Shown here piece after piece: positions 35,171-43,701 of a stretch of DNA of 64,000 nucleotides. This DNA comes from Candidatus Bathyarchaeia archaeon. GTDB lineage: Archaea > Thermoproteota > Bathyarchaeia > Bathyarchaeales > Bathycorpusculaceae. The notes beneath the pieces were generated by a model. It did not search any database. It was given only the letters and a program-made list of their open reading frames with translations, and was not told the DNA's origin. A program made the translations under genes and the position numbers. The DNA lies in NCBI GenBank assembly GCA_041447175.1, contig CP166960.1:1938519-2002518 (forward strand), given 5' to 3'. How positions within the stretch are numbered: position 1 is the stretch's first letter; each line of letters begins with the position of its first letter.

Positions 35171-35452
35171 TTAGGGTTTTATGATTTCTTCTAAAGCTGT
35201 AGCGAAAGCCTGATTTGACGCGCGGGCTTGCGCGGCAGCTTCCAGCAGAACCTCTTTTGGCGAAACGCCCTCAACAGTACGCAGGTAAATCACGGGGTTA
35301 GACGCCAAGGGGTGAGGCACATCGTAGCCTGCTTGGTCAATTTTTTTATTTTCCAAAAGTTTTTTCTGAAGCAAGTTGCAGACGCCGTGCCCAGCGCCTT
35401 CAATTTCGATTTTAAGCTCGTTGTCAGTTTGATTAAGGATGCGGATTTTCAT
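35171..35452 (-). CDS. rpoL: DNA-directed RNA polymerase subunit L
   Basis: This 93-residue Rpb11/RpoL subunit pairs with RpoD in polymerase assembly. It has the signature EIEGAGHGVCNLLQKKLLEN and the YDVPHPLASNPVIYLRT segment. The ATG at 35452 is used; the much longer upstream frame overlaps the Csl4 gene and lacks family character. It lies 16 bases after the csl4 stop, so csl4 and rpoL form an operon, as in many archaea. Confidence 0.96.
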   Translation of the reverse strand: MKIRILNQTDNELKIEIEGAGHGVCNLLQKKLLENKKIDQAGYDVPHPLASNPVIYLRTVEGVSPKEVLLEAAAQARASNQAFATALEEIIKP

Positions 35453-35468
35453 GCTTGTCGGGTTTCTC

Positions 35469-36050
35469 CTACAATTTTTCTTTTCCGTAGTCCTCAGCGG
35501 TTTTGCGTCTCTCCACATTGCCACATTTTGTACATTGCAGCTCATGCTTCGCCTTATCCAAGGGGCTACCGCAGAGCGAACAGAAACCGTAAAGAACACC
35601 TAGTCTTCTGTCTGCAGTGGTAAGGTGAAACACTTGGTTTTTTTCGCTTATAACTTTGGCGCGGATGATATCTCCTGTTTTGCAGACGTCATTCATGGAG
35701 TCTATGTAGCGGTCGGAGACGTCGCTTATGTGGAGAATTCCGCTGAAAACGCCTGACATCTTTTTCTTCTTGCCGACTTGGAGGATGCGGACAAGAACGT
35801 TGTCAGATTGGGCGTTGCCCACTTGACCCACAACGGTTATGCCTACTTTGGGAACCACGGCACCCTCGTTTAGGGGGTAAACGGATACGCGGCGGTTTAA
35901 CATGTCCATGAGGGTGCGTCCGATGATTTTGGAGTAGATGACTCCGTCTCTAACGTATGTTCCTGAGTCGGGGATGAATTCTTCGATGACGCCGAGGCGT
36001 TCCCCGGGCAGAACCAAGTTGCCGTTTCTTTCTTCAGATTTTTGGGTCAT
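35469..36050 (-). CDS. csl4: Exosome RNA-binding subunit Csl4
   Basis: This 193-residue cap protein of the archaeal RNA exosome has an N-terminal domain (VLPGERLGVIEEFIPDSGTY). A central S1 domain follows (about 65-150, with GVFSGILHISDVSDRYI). A C-terminal zinc ribbon has CSLCGSPL and CTKCGNVERR. Length and order are standard. The ATG at 36050 is used, ten codons after the longest possible start. The gene begins the csl4-rpoL-DUF99 series. Confidence 0.95.
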   Translation of the reverse strand: MTQKSEERNGNLVLPGERLGVIEEFIPDSGTYVRDGVIYSKIIGRTLMDMLNRRVSVYPLNEGAVVPKVGITVVGQVGNAQSDNVLVRILQVGKKKKMSGVFSGILHISDVSDRYIDSMNDVCKTGDIIRAKVISEKNQVFHLTTADRRLGVLYGFCSLCGSPLDKAKHELQCTKCGNVERRKTAEDYGKEKL

Positions 36051-36303
36051 TTCGTTTTCCCGTTGGTTGAGCATAAGCAAGTTTGGGGTTTAACCAAACA
36101 AGTACATTCCATAAATTCCAGCCTGTGCAATAAACCTTTTGATTAACCCGTAGACAATAAGAACATAATGGGCAGGTCAGGTGCTGCTTTGCAGGCGAAA
36201 CAAAAAAGCTTGTCTATCTGGCTACTTGTTCGGTTTGCTGTGAAGGCACAGTCACATACCCTAATAAAACCTGCCTTCTCCCTTTTTTGAAGGTGGAAAA
36301 CAA

Positions 36304-36690
36304 ACGTTAGGCGACCAAATCGGCGAGTTCCGCGGCAAAAACACCGGCTACCGAGTCCTGCCCGACGGAAAAATTGAAAGCTCCAGCCAAGGCACAGGCA
36401 AACTGCTGGGCATAGACGCCTTCATCCTATCCACAGCGGTGGGGGTCATGCGGAAGGGGCTTTTTGTGGGCGAAGTTTACAGCGTCATCACCACCATGGA
36501 CGGCGACGCCGTCACCCTGAAAGGCAACGCAGTAGGTTGGCCGACAGGAAGCGGCGGCAGCACCCGAAGCGCCACCACCCAAACCACCAGCGCACAAAAA
36601 CTAATGAAGCTCAACAAAATTCTCGGGTTGCATGAGTATGAGACAGACCGCGAAGACAACTGGGTCGGCAAAATCTGGGAATGGAAATAG
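36304..36690 (+). CDS. Conserved small beta-rich protein with a probable ACG start
   Basis: This 128-residue protein reads LGDQIGEFRGKNTGYRVLPD, then KIESSSQGTGKLLGIDAFIL, and ends EYETDREDNWVGKIWEWK. The RVLPDGKIE opening and the closing WEWK match a small uncharacterised family I recognise only as a pattern. Its function is unknown. No ATG, GTG or TTG is at the expected beginning. An ACG at 36304 with GAAGGTGG seven bases upstream fits, and a TATA-like CTAATAAAAC (about 36261) supports it. A start at GTG 36439 would remove the first third of the conserved fold. The ACG could be a true rare start or a mutated ATG. Confidence 0.6.
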   Translation, partial: TLGDQIGEFRGKNTGYRVLPDGKIESSSQGTGKLLGIDAFILSTAVGVMRKGLFVGEVYSVITTMDGDAVTLKGNAVGWPTGSGGSTRSATTQTTSAQKLMKLNKILGLHEYETDREDNWVGKIWEWK

Positions 36691-36700
36691 CCAAAAACGG

Positions 36701-37399
36701 CTATAGCTTCTTTATCACGTATAAGTCGATGATGATTTCTTGTTTTGTCTTCGTGTGGAAATCAAACATATGCGGAATAGTCAGCGGTAAAGCGTAAACT
36801 GCTTCCACAAAGCCGCCACACTCCTCCACAAATCGCTGCATGAACTGGGAAGCCTTCACCCTGAGCGGTTGCCCCCCATTAGCCTTCAGTGCAGCAAGTA
36901 GTCGTTTGTCGAAAACGGGGTGATTATGCAGCGAATAAACCGTGCCCGCCAGTTCGAGGGCTTTTTGGATAAAGCGGCGGTCGGCGTTGCGTTTCTGTAC
37001 GCCAAAGGGCGGATTCTGCACCACCGTGTCAAACTTGCCTGTGACGGCGTCGATGTCGCCTGCCACCCAGCTGGTCTGGTCTTTGAAGCCCAGGGACACC
37101 GATTTATCGTGTGCCATTTTAACAGCGGATTTGTCGATGTCCACACCCACCACGGACGCTGCACCCAGAAAAGCCGCTGCCAACCCAAGCCTACCTGTGC
37201 CGCACCCTAAGTCCAGCACGTGTTTGTCGACAATGTCGCCGTAGGTGTATGCGGCTAAGTGGAGCATTGTTGATGCCGCGGATTCGGAGGTGGTGTATTG
37301 TTCAAGGTCTGCCCGCGGCGAAGAATGCGGCGGAATTTGGCTTAGGAACCGTTGGAGGTCTAGTTTTCGAATAAGCCGCCTTTGAGCAGGTTCTCCCAA
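36701..37399 (-). CDS. METTL5-like RNA N6-adenine methyltransferase
   Basis: This 232-residue class I SAM methyltransferase has the SAM-binding motif VLDLGCGTGRLGLAAAFLGA and acidic VVGVDIDKSA. The catalytic NPPFG is in VVQNPPFGVQKRNADR, followed by YSLHN. The NPPFG plus this context is typical of METTL5-type enzymes, which methylate an adenine of small-subunit rRNA. The TTG start at 37399 lies inside the end of dph2 (40-base overlap), with GGGGAG five bases before it, indicating coupling to dph2. Confidence 0.85.
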   Translation of the reverse strand: MGEPAQRRLIRKLDLQRFLSQIPPHSSPRADLEQYTTSESAASTMLHLAAYTYGDIVDKHVLDLGCGTGRLGLAAAFLGAASVVGVDIDKSAVKMAHDKSVSLGFKDQTSWVAGDIDAVTGKFDTVVQNPPFGVQKRNADRRFIQKALELAGTVYSLHNHPVFDKRLLAALKANGGQPLRVKASQFMQRFVEECGGFVEAVYALPLTIPHMFDFHTKTKQEIIIDLYVIKKL

Positions 37400-38361
37400 G
37401 AAGACTCCCCTGAAACCACCTTAAACTCCTGCACCGTCAACACGGGCTTATTGAAGCGGGAAGCGTCATCCAGCGAGATTCGGGGACAAGCCGTATTCAC
37501 GTACGCATCCACCGTTGGGAACTCAACCAACACGTTGGGCTGAATTTCGCGAACCGCAAACAGACACGCCGATTTACCCATACTCTTGAGGGCTTGCTTC
37601 ACTCTGAGGGCTTCCTCTATGTGCTGCTGTCCAGGTTTGAGGCTAATGAGGACGCCGAAGGTTTTGGCGTTTTGGGCTTCTTGGATGCAGACGTAGCGCT
37701 GTTTTTGGATTTTCTGCACTTCCGCTTCCACAGAGTGCGCTGTGCCGCTGTAGGGGTCAGCAATAAAGGTAGGTTTAGACGTACCCAACGCGACGCCCAG
37801 AGCGTGGAATTTTCCGCCGCCTATAAACAGGAAAGCATCCACGTCCGCCGCTACAGATTTAACGTTACTAAAGTCACAGCCCACAACCTGCCCAGCATAG
37901 GGTAGTCGTCGTGCGTCGCCGACTTCGATGGTTTTGCCTGCGCGCACCAAAATCTCCCTTACCACATCCAATGCTTGCACGTGCTGCACCGTCGTTGCCA
38001 ACCCAATTCTTGTGTACGGCGCCAGCAGAGGAAGTGCAGCGGCAACCGCGTCGTCAACTGTCTGGGTGGCTCTTGCCTCTATGTAGAGGGTGGGGACTTT
38101 TTCGTGTTTGAGCATTTTTGCGTGCCCAAAATGTACAAGCAAATCAGCGTTAAGGCTTTCCGCTTCAGAGGTGGCTAAGTCACAGGCGCCATAGCAGGGG
38201 TCCGCAGACACAATTGGCAGGGCACCAGCTTTCTCAACAAGTTTGGCGATGCGGGGAGCGTCAGGTTTGAGCCCTTCAGGCAACTGGATAAGGACGCGTT
38301 TGGCGTTTAGGCGGGTGATTTCTTGTTTTAGGCGTTCTTCTTCAAAATCAAAACCCTTCAT
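37360..38361 (-). CDS. dph2: Diphthamide synthase Dph2 (radical 3-amino-3-carboxypropyl transferase)
   Basis: This 333-residue enzyme starts diphthamide formation on a His of elongation factor aEF2. Archaeal Dph2 is an iron-sulfur enzyme that cuts SAM in an unusual way. The three cluster cysteines are expected in SADPCYGACDLA (first), VGCDFSNVK (middle) and NTACPRISLDDA (last), and all are present. It also has QLPEGLKPDAPRIAKLV near the start and the closing KPVLTVQEF. It is coupled to the METTL5-like gene, so both modify the translation machinery. Confidence 0.95.
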   Translation of the reverse strand: MKGFDFEEERLKQEITRLNAKRVLIQLPEGLKPDAPRIAKLVEKAGALPIVSADPCYGACDLATSEAESLNADLLVHFGHAKMLKHEKVPTLYIEARATQTVDDAVAAALPLLAPYTRIGLATTVQHVQALDVVREILVRAGKTIEVGDARRLPYAGQVVGCDFSNVKSVAADVDAFLFIGGGKFHALGVALGTSKPTFIADPYSGTAHSVEAEVQKIQKQRYVCIQEAQNAKTFGVLISLKPGQQHIEEALRVKQALKSMGKSACLFAVREIQPNVLVEFPTVDAYVNTACPRISLDDASRFNKPVLTVQEFKVVSGESSWENLLKGGLFEN

Positions 38362-38433
38362 GCATGAACCTCAATTGATTAACAAAGAGGATATGGAATA
38401 AAAGAAAGAAAAGGTTTGCCGAAAAGTCGGCGG

Positions 38434-40863
38434 CTACTGTTCCCATTCCCAGTCAGGAGTGGGTTTCTTGAGGGGTTTACCCGCGGCTAATGCGGCTTGT
38501 TCGGCGAGGCGTTCCAGAACGATTTTTTGTTCGACGGCTGCGACGTTCTGTTTTGTGGCGACTACGGCGTCGTTGTTGACGGATATGCTGTCGATGCCTG
38601 CGCGGACAAGGAACTCTGCAAAGTCAGGCAAGTTGCTGGGGCCTTCGCCGCAGATGCTGACGGTGCAGCCGTTTTCGTGTGCCACGCGGATTAGCCTTGC
38701 GATGATGCGTTTGACTGCGGGGTCGCGTTCGTCGAAGTAGCCCATTTGTCCGAGGCGCTCGCTGTCGCGGTCAATCATGAGTATACCTTGGGTCATGTCG
38801 TTGCTGCCGATGCTAAAGCCGTCAACGAGTTTGCTGAATTCGTCTGCCATGATGGCGATTGAGGGGGTTTCGGCCATGAACCAAATCTTAAAGTCACGTC
38901 CGCGTTCAAGTCCTTCTTCTTTCATGATTTCCAGAACCCGGCGAGCCTCCCAGAGGGTGCGAATCATGGGGAGCATGACGTAAACGTTTTTGAGTCCCCA
39001 CTCGGTGCGGCACTTCTGGATTGCTTTGCATTCCAGCCTGAAGGCGTCGATGTACCATTTGCTGATGTAGCGGCTGCAGCCTCTCCAGCCTAACATGGGG
39101 TTTTCTTCGACGATTTCGTATTTTTCGCCGCCTTTGAGGTCGCGGTACTCGTTGGTCTTGAAGTCGCTGAACCGAACCACTACTGGTCGGGGCTGGATGG
39201 CGCGTGCTACTGTGGCGACGCCTTCGGCGAATTTGTCAACCAGCTTTTGGCTTTGCCCAGACTCCATAAGGTACAAGGGGTGTTCGCCAATGTAGTCGGC
39301 GAAGATGAATTCGGTGCGCATCAAGCCGATGCCTTGGAAGGGCAAATCCTTGTATTGCTCAATCATGTCGGGTATGGCGAGGTTCATGTAAATCTTTGTT
39401 GCCGTAACAGGAGCTGCAGCCTGCACAATGGTTGTCCCGCTTGCTTCGATAGGTTTCTCTACGGCTTGGGCTAAGACTCCTTCGTAGATGACGCCGTTTC
39501 GGGAATCCACGGTGTACTGCTGCCCGGTCTTCATGACTTGCGTGGCTGTTTCGGTGCCGACAACGCAGGGGATGCTGAGTTCGCGGCTGACGATTGCTGC
39601 GTGGCTGGTGACGCCGCCTTTGTCGGTGACGATGGCGCTGGCGATTTTCATGAAGGGCACAAAGTCAGGGTTAGTCATGTCGGTAACGAGGATGTCGCCT
39701 TTCTTCATTTCACTGTTGGCTTCATCAGGGTTAAGCACAACTTTTGCGACACCTACACCGTAACCGCGTTTGCCAGCGGAAATGCCTTTGGCGATGACTT
39801 TCAGCTGTTCTTCGGGTTTCACCGTTTCGGCTGGTGCGGCTGCTTCTTCGGCAGTTTTTGAGCTCCAAACGGTTTCCGGTCGGGCTTGAACGATGAACAT
39901 GTTCTGAGGGAAAGGAAGGTCTTGGTCAATTGCCCACTCAATATCCATGGCTTTGCCATAGTGTCGTTCGATACGTTTAGCGAGGTCAGCAAGTTTTAGA
40001 ACTTCTTCGTCGCTGACACAGGGCACTTTCTGCTTGTCTTCAGGAACATCCTCATGGATGGTGCTGCCTGTCTTGGGGTCACGGATGTACATGACGGTTT
40101 TTTTGGCGGTTCGGCGCTCTTTTATCGCAACGGTCTTCTTGTCAACGAGAAAGTTGTCAGGGTTAACTGCACCTGAAACTACGGTTTCGCCTAAGCCAAA
40201 GTTGCCTTCAATCATAATTTCGTCGGGTGTGCCGTTTGTGGGGTTAATTGTAAACATGACGCCTGCGGCGCGGGAGTTCACCATTTTCTGCACGCCCACA
40301 CTGATGAAAACCTTCTCGTGTGCAAAGCCTTTTTCGTTGCGGTAGAAAATTGCGCGTGGAGTAAACAGGCTGCTCCAGCATTTGACCACTTTATCCAGCA
40401 GATCCTTAGGACCGCGGATGTTCAGAAAAGTTTCCTGCTGCCCCGCAAAAGATGCATCAGGCAAATCTTCAGCCGTTGCGCTTGACCTCACTGCGACGAA
40501 GGTTTCTTTCAGGTTAAGCTTGGTGTTGAGTTCTTTGTATGCTGCGGTTATGGCTTTGGAGATTTCTTTGGGGACAGGGGTTTGCTCGATGAGTTCACGG
40601 ATTTTCTTTGAAGCATCATCGTACTGTTTGGGGTTGTTTTTGTCGGTGATAACTTCGTTGATAACTTTGTAGATTTTTTCAGCAAGATTGGTTTCTTGGA
40701 GGAAATGTTCGTAAGAAAAAGCAGTCACGGCAAAGCCCGGGGGAACGGGCAAGCCCGCGTTAATCATTTCGCCCAAGCTGGCGTTTTTGCCGCCAACAGA
40801 GGGAATATCAGTCACTCGGAGAGTTTCAAACCAACTTACAAGCTCTTTTTTCGGGTCACTCAC
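38434..40863 (-). CDS. ppsA: Phosphoenolpyruvate synthase
   Basis: This 809-residue enzyme converts pyruvate, ATP and water to PEP, AMP and phosphate for gluconeogenesis. The N-terminal ATP-grasp domain starts VGGKNASLGEMINAGLPVPP and has VRSSATAEDLPDASFAGQQE. The mobile His domain has GGVTSHAAIVSREL (near residue 420). The C-terminal TIM-barrel domain has GLMRTEFIFAD and GSNDMTQGILMIDRDS. The GTG start at 40863 overlaps the rpl10e stop (GTGAGTGA), and GGTGG lies six bases before it, so the longer frame is rejected. Coupling to a ribosomal gene links it to growth-rate control, by inference. Confidence 0.96.
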   Translation of the reverse strand: MSDPKKELVSWFETLRVTDIPSVGGKNASLGEMINAGLPVPPGFAVTAFSYEHFLQETNLAEKIYKVINEVITDKNNPKQYDDASKKIRELIEQTPVPKEISKAITAAYKELNTKLNLKETFVAVRSSATAEDLPDASFAGQQETFLNIRGPKDLLDKVVKCWSSLFTPRAIFYRNEKGFAHEKVFISVGVQKMVNSRAAGVMFTINPTNGTPDEIMIEGNFGLGETVVSGAVNPDNFLVDKKTVAIKERRTAKKTVMYIRDPKTGSTIHEDVPEDKQKVPCVSDEEVLKLADLAKRIERHYGKAMDIEWAIDQDLPFPQNMFIVQARPETVWSSKTAEEAAAPAETVKPEEQLKVIAKGISAGKRGYGVGVAKVVLNPDEANSEMKKGDILVTDMTNPDFVPFMKIASAIVTDKGGVTSHAAIVSRELSIPCVVGTETATQVMKTGQQYTVDSRNGVIYEGVLAQAVEKPIEASGTTIVQAAAPVTATKIYMNLAIPDMIEQYKDLPFQGIGLMRTEFIFADYIGEHPLYLMESGQSQKLVDKFAEGVATVARAIQPRPVVVRFSDFKTNEYRDLKGGEKYEIVEENPMLGWRGCSRYISKWYIDAFRLECKAIQKCRTEWGLKNVYVMLPMIRTLWEARRVLEIMKEEGLERGRDFKIWFMAETPSIAIMADEFSKLVDGFSIGSNDMTQGILMIDRDSERLGQMGYFDERDPAVKRIIARLIRVAHENGCTVSICGEGPSNLPDFAEFLVRAGIDSISVNNDAVVATKQNVAAVEQKIVLERLAEQAALAAGKPLKKPTPDWEWEQ

Positions 40864-41398
40864 TCGCGTCCACCTTGGTTGCATCATCTTTAGACTCGAC
40901 TTCAGGCTTAATTTTTTCAACAATAATCCTGCAGGTGAGAGGCAACTTTGCCGTTCCCCGTTTTAGGGATTCTTTAGCGGCTTCAAGCCCAGCCGCTTTA
41001 ACCTTAACAGTCATTATTGTTTGTCCAGGTTCAATTCGAGCAGCCGTGCCCACGGTGCGCCCAAATGACCTGCGCATTCCCTGCTGAAGTCGGTCAGCAT
41101 GAGCCCCAAAGATCATCTTGTTTTCTCTGAGGATAACATGTGGATAAGGCAAAACAGTCATAAGGTAATCGTTAATCAGCTTCTCCATTAAGACACGGTT
41201 TGTCGCTACGCGGGCAGCTTCCAGTGCCATGTGACGGATTTGTTTCCGCTGAATTGACACCAGCCGCGCTTCGTAATCCCATGTTCCTTTGATGTCGCCC
41301 ATGGTAAACTTGACGATTTTAGGCGGAGGAAAACCCTTCACGTATTCCTTCCGGGTATAAGCCTGCCCTTTGACAGGTCCGTAGTTGCGAGCCTTCAT
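40856..41398 (-). CDS. rpl10e: Ribosomal protein L10e (L16 family)
   Basis: This 180-residue large-subunit protein lies near the peptidyl transferase centre. It begins MKARNYGPVKGQAYTRKEY and has HVILRENKMIFGAHADRLQQ, then MRRSFGRTVGTAARI. The charged C-terminal tail (KPEVESKDDATKVDASE) is an extension. The ATG at 41398 is preferred over a TTG ten codons upstream because the TATA at 41431 leaves only a short leader. It is co-transcribed with the PEP synthase gene. Confidence 0.95.
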   Translation of the reverse strand: MKARNYGPVKGQAYTRKEYVKGFPPPKIVKFTMGDIKGTWDYEARLVSIQRKQIRHMALEAARVATNRVLMEKLINDYLMTVLPYPHVILRENKMIFGAHADRLQQGMRRSFGRTVGTAARIEPGQTIMTVKVKAAGLEAAKESLKRGTAKLPLTCRIIVEKIKPEVESKDDATKVDASE

Positions 41399-41430
41399 TA
41401 GATAATCCCTTTTTACGGATACTTTCAAGC

Positions 41431-41442
41431 GGTATTTAAACG
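41431..41442 (-). promoter_or_regulatory. TATA box of the rpl10e-ppsA operon
   Basis: CGTTTAAATACC on the minus strand, predicting transcription from about 41410 and a leader near 12 bases. Confidence 0.5.
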
Positions 41443-41636
41443 ATTTGTAACCTCACTCAGGGATAAAACAGGAATTTAACAAATTCCCATACAACAAGCG
41501 TGTTTAGTTGAAAAGGTTCTGCGGCTCAAAAAACACAAAACCGTTTTCCAAAAACTTGCAAAACGGCTAAACTGTTTCTTCTTTAGATTTATTAGTTTGT
41601 TTCTTAAACTACAATTAAAACAACGGGGCAAGAAAA

Positions 41637-42122
41637 GTGACAACCACTCCAAGACCAGACTGGGACAGGTACTTTTTAGACCTCTGCGAAGCGGTTTCCA
41701 AACGCGCCACCTGCGACCGCGGCAAAGCAGGCTGCGTCATCGTCAAAGACAAACGCATCATGACCACAGGCTACGTGGGCGCCCCCGCTGGACTGCCACA
41801 CTGCGACGAAGCTGGACATGACATGCGCAAAGTCTTTAACAGCAATGGCGAAGTCACCCAGCACTGCGTCCGCACGCTACACGCGGAACAAAACGCCATA
41901 ATCCAAGCGGCGCGTTTTGGCATACCGCTGGAGGGCGCCACGCTTTACTGTAAAATGACGCCGTGTCGAACCTGTGCCATGATGATAATCAACGCAGGAA
42001 TCAAACGGGTTGTCTGCGAGAAACGCTACCACGCCGACGCCGAAACCATCGAGATGTTTAGGCAAGCAGGCATAGAACTGGTCATAGCTAACAACGAATT
42101 TGAAAAATACGAAGGCCAATAA
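41637..42122 (+). CDS. dCMP deaminase / ComEB-type zinc deaminase
   Basis: This 161-residue cytidine-deaminase-fold enzyme likely converts dCMP to dUMP, the substrate of the thymidylate synthase encoded at 12456. The zinc site is HAEQNAI (His82, Glu84) plus TPCRTC (Cys110, Cys113). TTGYVGAPAGLPHCDEAGH is the substrate and allosteric loop seen in dCMP deaminases. The start is GTG with GGGGCAAG upstream. The gene stands alone and converges with the Trm11-like gene. Confidence 0.9.
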   Translation: MTTTPRPDWDRYFLDLCEAVSKRATCDRGKAGCVIVKDKRIMTTGYVGAPAGLPHCDEAGHDMRKVFNSNGEVTQHCVRTLHAEQNAIIQAARFGIPLEGATLYCKMTPCRTCAMMIINAGIKRVVCEKRYHADAETIEMFRQAGIELVIANNEFEKYEGQ

Positions 42123-42132
42123 ACGGCCGCCC

Positions 42133-42169
42133 TACCTGCAACGACGCAGGTTCTCCACGTTTCAGGTAG
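42133..42169. terminator. Overlapping hairpins between convergent genes
   Basis: ACCTGC (42134-42139) can pair with GCAGGT (42146-42151). The alternative CTACCTG (42132-42138) can pair with CAGGTAG (42163-42169). The site is in the 117-base gap between the deaminase and Trm11-like genes. A mutually exclusive pair of stems is visible, but a termination role is only suggested. Confidence 0.3.
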
Positions 42170-42239
42170 ACCCCCCCTCTATAGGTTCTGCATCGATTTT
42201 TTAATAACATCCAAATGGACGGCAAATAGGCGGAGGGTG

Positions 42240-43556
42240 CTATTTGGGTTTGTGGAAGACGCTGATTTCCCGCCCGATTTTGTGCCGCTCATCCACATCC
42301 ACAAACGAAGCCAACTCACGCAGCGGAAAATCTGCCGCCTCCCCAACAAATGCAACATCGGCGAAGGGCGTGACGGGTTCAAAGCCTACTTCCTCGGCTA
42401 ACTTGCCGATGCCCATGGAGACGAATTTGCCGCCCCGCGTCCGGATATACGGCGTAACCAAAGCCAAGTAGCCGCCCCTCCGCAAAACCCCATACGCCGA
42501 AGAAAGAAAATCCTCAAACAGCGGAGTCTGGCTGCGTATGATTTTCTCCGCATACGCTTCCGTGGGAACCTCCCGCAGGGCTGGTCCCAAGTCGGGTTCG
42601 GTGGCAATGCAGTCCACTTCGTCGCCGACTTTACGCCGCAGGTCCCTTGCGTCGCCCTGCACCACCGCATAATCCACATCTCTCAACTCGTACTCCTGCG
42701 TGACCCATTGGAGGTTCCGTTTGGAGGCATCCACACACCAACGATTAATATCCACCCCTATGACGCGGGCTTTGGCAAGCAACGCCTCCAGCAAAATGTT
42801 CCCCACCCCACAGAATGGGTCCAAGAAAACTTTGCTAGGCGTGCACTGGGTGAGGTTGAGGAGAAGTTTGGCAACCCGCGGCGAAATACCAAAGATTTTG
42901 CGTTGCACGGGTTTGTCTAAGTCGCGTTTTTGGAATTCAAACGGGTTATGCACGGCGATTGTGGTGCCTATTGCGGTTTGTTGGGTGCCGATGCAGAGCA
43001 GGATTTCGGCGTGGTTTTCCAGCAGCCCCTGCTTGATGACTTCGACGGGGGTGAGTTGGGGGTTGGAGCGGTCGTGGGGGAACCCCATGAAGCGGGCTTT
43101 CTTGTCCTGCTCTTTGAGCTCGTCTTTGAGGGCGCTACCTACGAAGCGTTGCGCGAGGCGTCCAGCGGGTTTGAAGAAGGGGTCGGCCCAGTAGACGCTT
43201 ACGCCGAAAACCGCTTTGCCCGAGGAAGCGCGGGGCATCTGGTCTGCTAGAGCGTCGAAGGGGAAGTCGAATTTGAGTTGTTTTTTGACCTGTTTGTTCT
43301 CTTCGAGGAAGGCGTCGGTTATGCGTTTGGTGGGAACAAACCCCGCGATCTTGGCGATTTTTAGGGTGCCGCCCAAATCGTCAATGACTGAGGCGCCTAT
43401 GGGGGTTTGGGTTTTGAGGGTGAAGAAGCTGCGGCTAAACTCCAAAACCTCAAACCCGCAGCCACGCGCGTTGAGGTATGTGGTGAGTTCGGCAAGAGAA
43501 AGCTTCCAATTCTTACCCGAAATAAAGCAGTAAACATTCTCTTGTGGGGAGGACAT
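42240..43556 (-). CDS. Trm11-like RNA methyltransferase with THUMP-type N-terminus
   Basis: This 438-residue protein resembles archaeal Trm11/TrmG10 enzymes that methylate G10 of tRNA. The N-terminal half (about 1-160) looks like the NFLD-THUMP module. The SAM motif is VFLDPFCGVGNILLEALLAK, with VIGVDINRW. Motif IV is CIATEPDLGP where most relatives have DPPYG-like residues, so the exact base and amine acted on are uncertain. A late GGYLALVTPYIRTRGG strand is typical. The ATG at 43556 is used, three codons after a TTG. Confidence 0.75.
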   Translation of the reverse strand: MSSPQENVYCFISGKNWKLSLAELTTYLNARGCGFEVLEFSRSFFTLKTQTPIGASVIDDLGGTLKIAKIAGFVPTKRITDAFLEENKQVKKQLKFDFPFDALADQMPRASSGKAVFGVSVYWADPFFKPAGRLAQRFVGSALKDELKEQDKKARFMGFPHDRSNPQLTPVEVIKQGLLENHAEILLCIGTQQTAIGTTIAVHNPFEFQKRDLDKPVQRKIFGISPRVAKLLLNLTQCTPSKVFLDPFCGVGNILLEALLAKARVIGVDINRWCVDASKRNLQWVTQEYELRDVDYAVVQGDARDLRRKVGDEVDCIATEPDLGPALREVPTEAYAEKIIRSQTPLFEDFLSSAYGVLRRGGYLALVTPYIRTRGGKFVSMGIGKLAEEVGFEPVTPFADVAFVGEAADFPLRELASFVDVDERHKIGREISVFHKPK

Positions 43557-43701
43557 GGTTTTCAAGGTTAAAAGTTGAGTCGAAGCATTTGACTGTAACG
43601 GTTTCCAAACAAAAACTTACCACAAAAGGAGCCCGCATAAAACTAGAATCAGGATACCTAAAAAATAGTTTTTTCGTTCCGCAGATAGCCCTTCTGGATA
43701 G

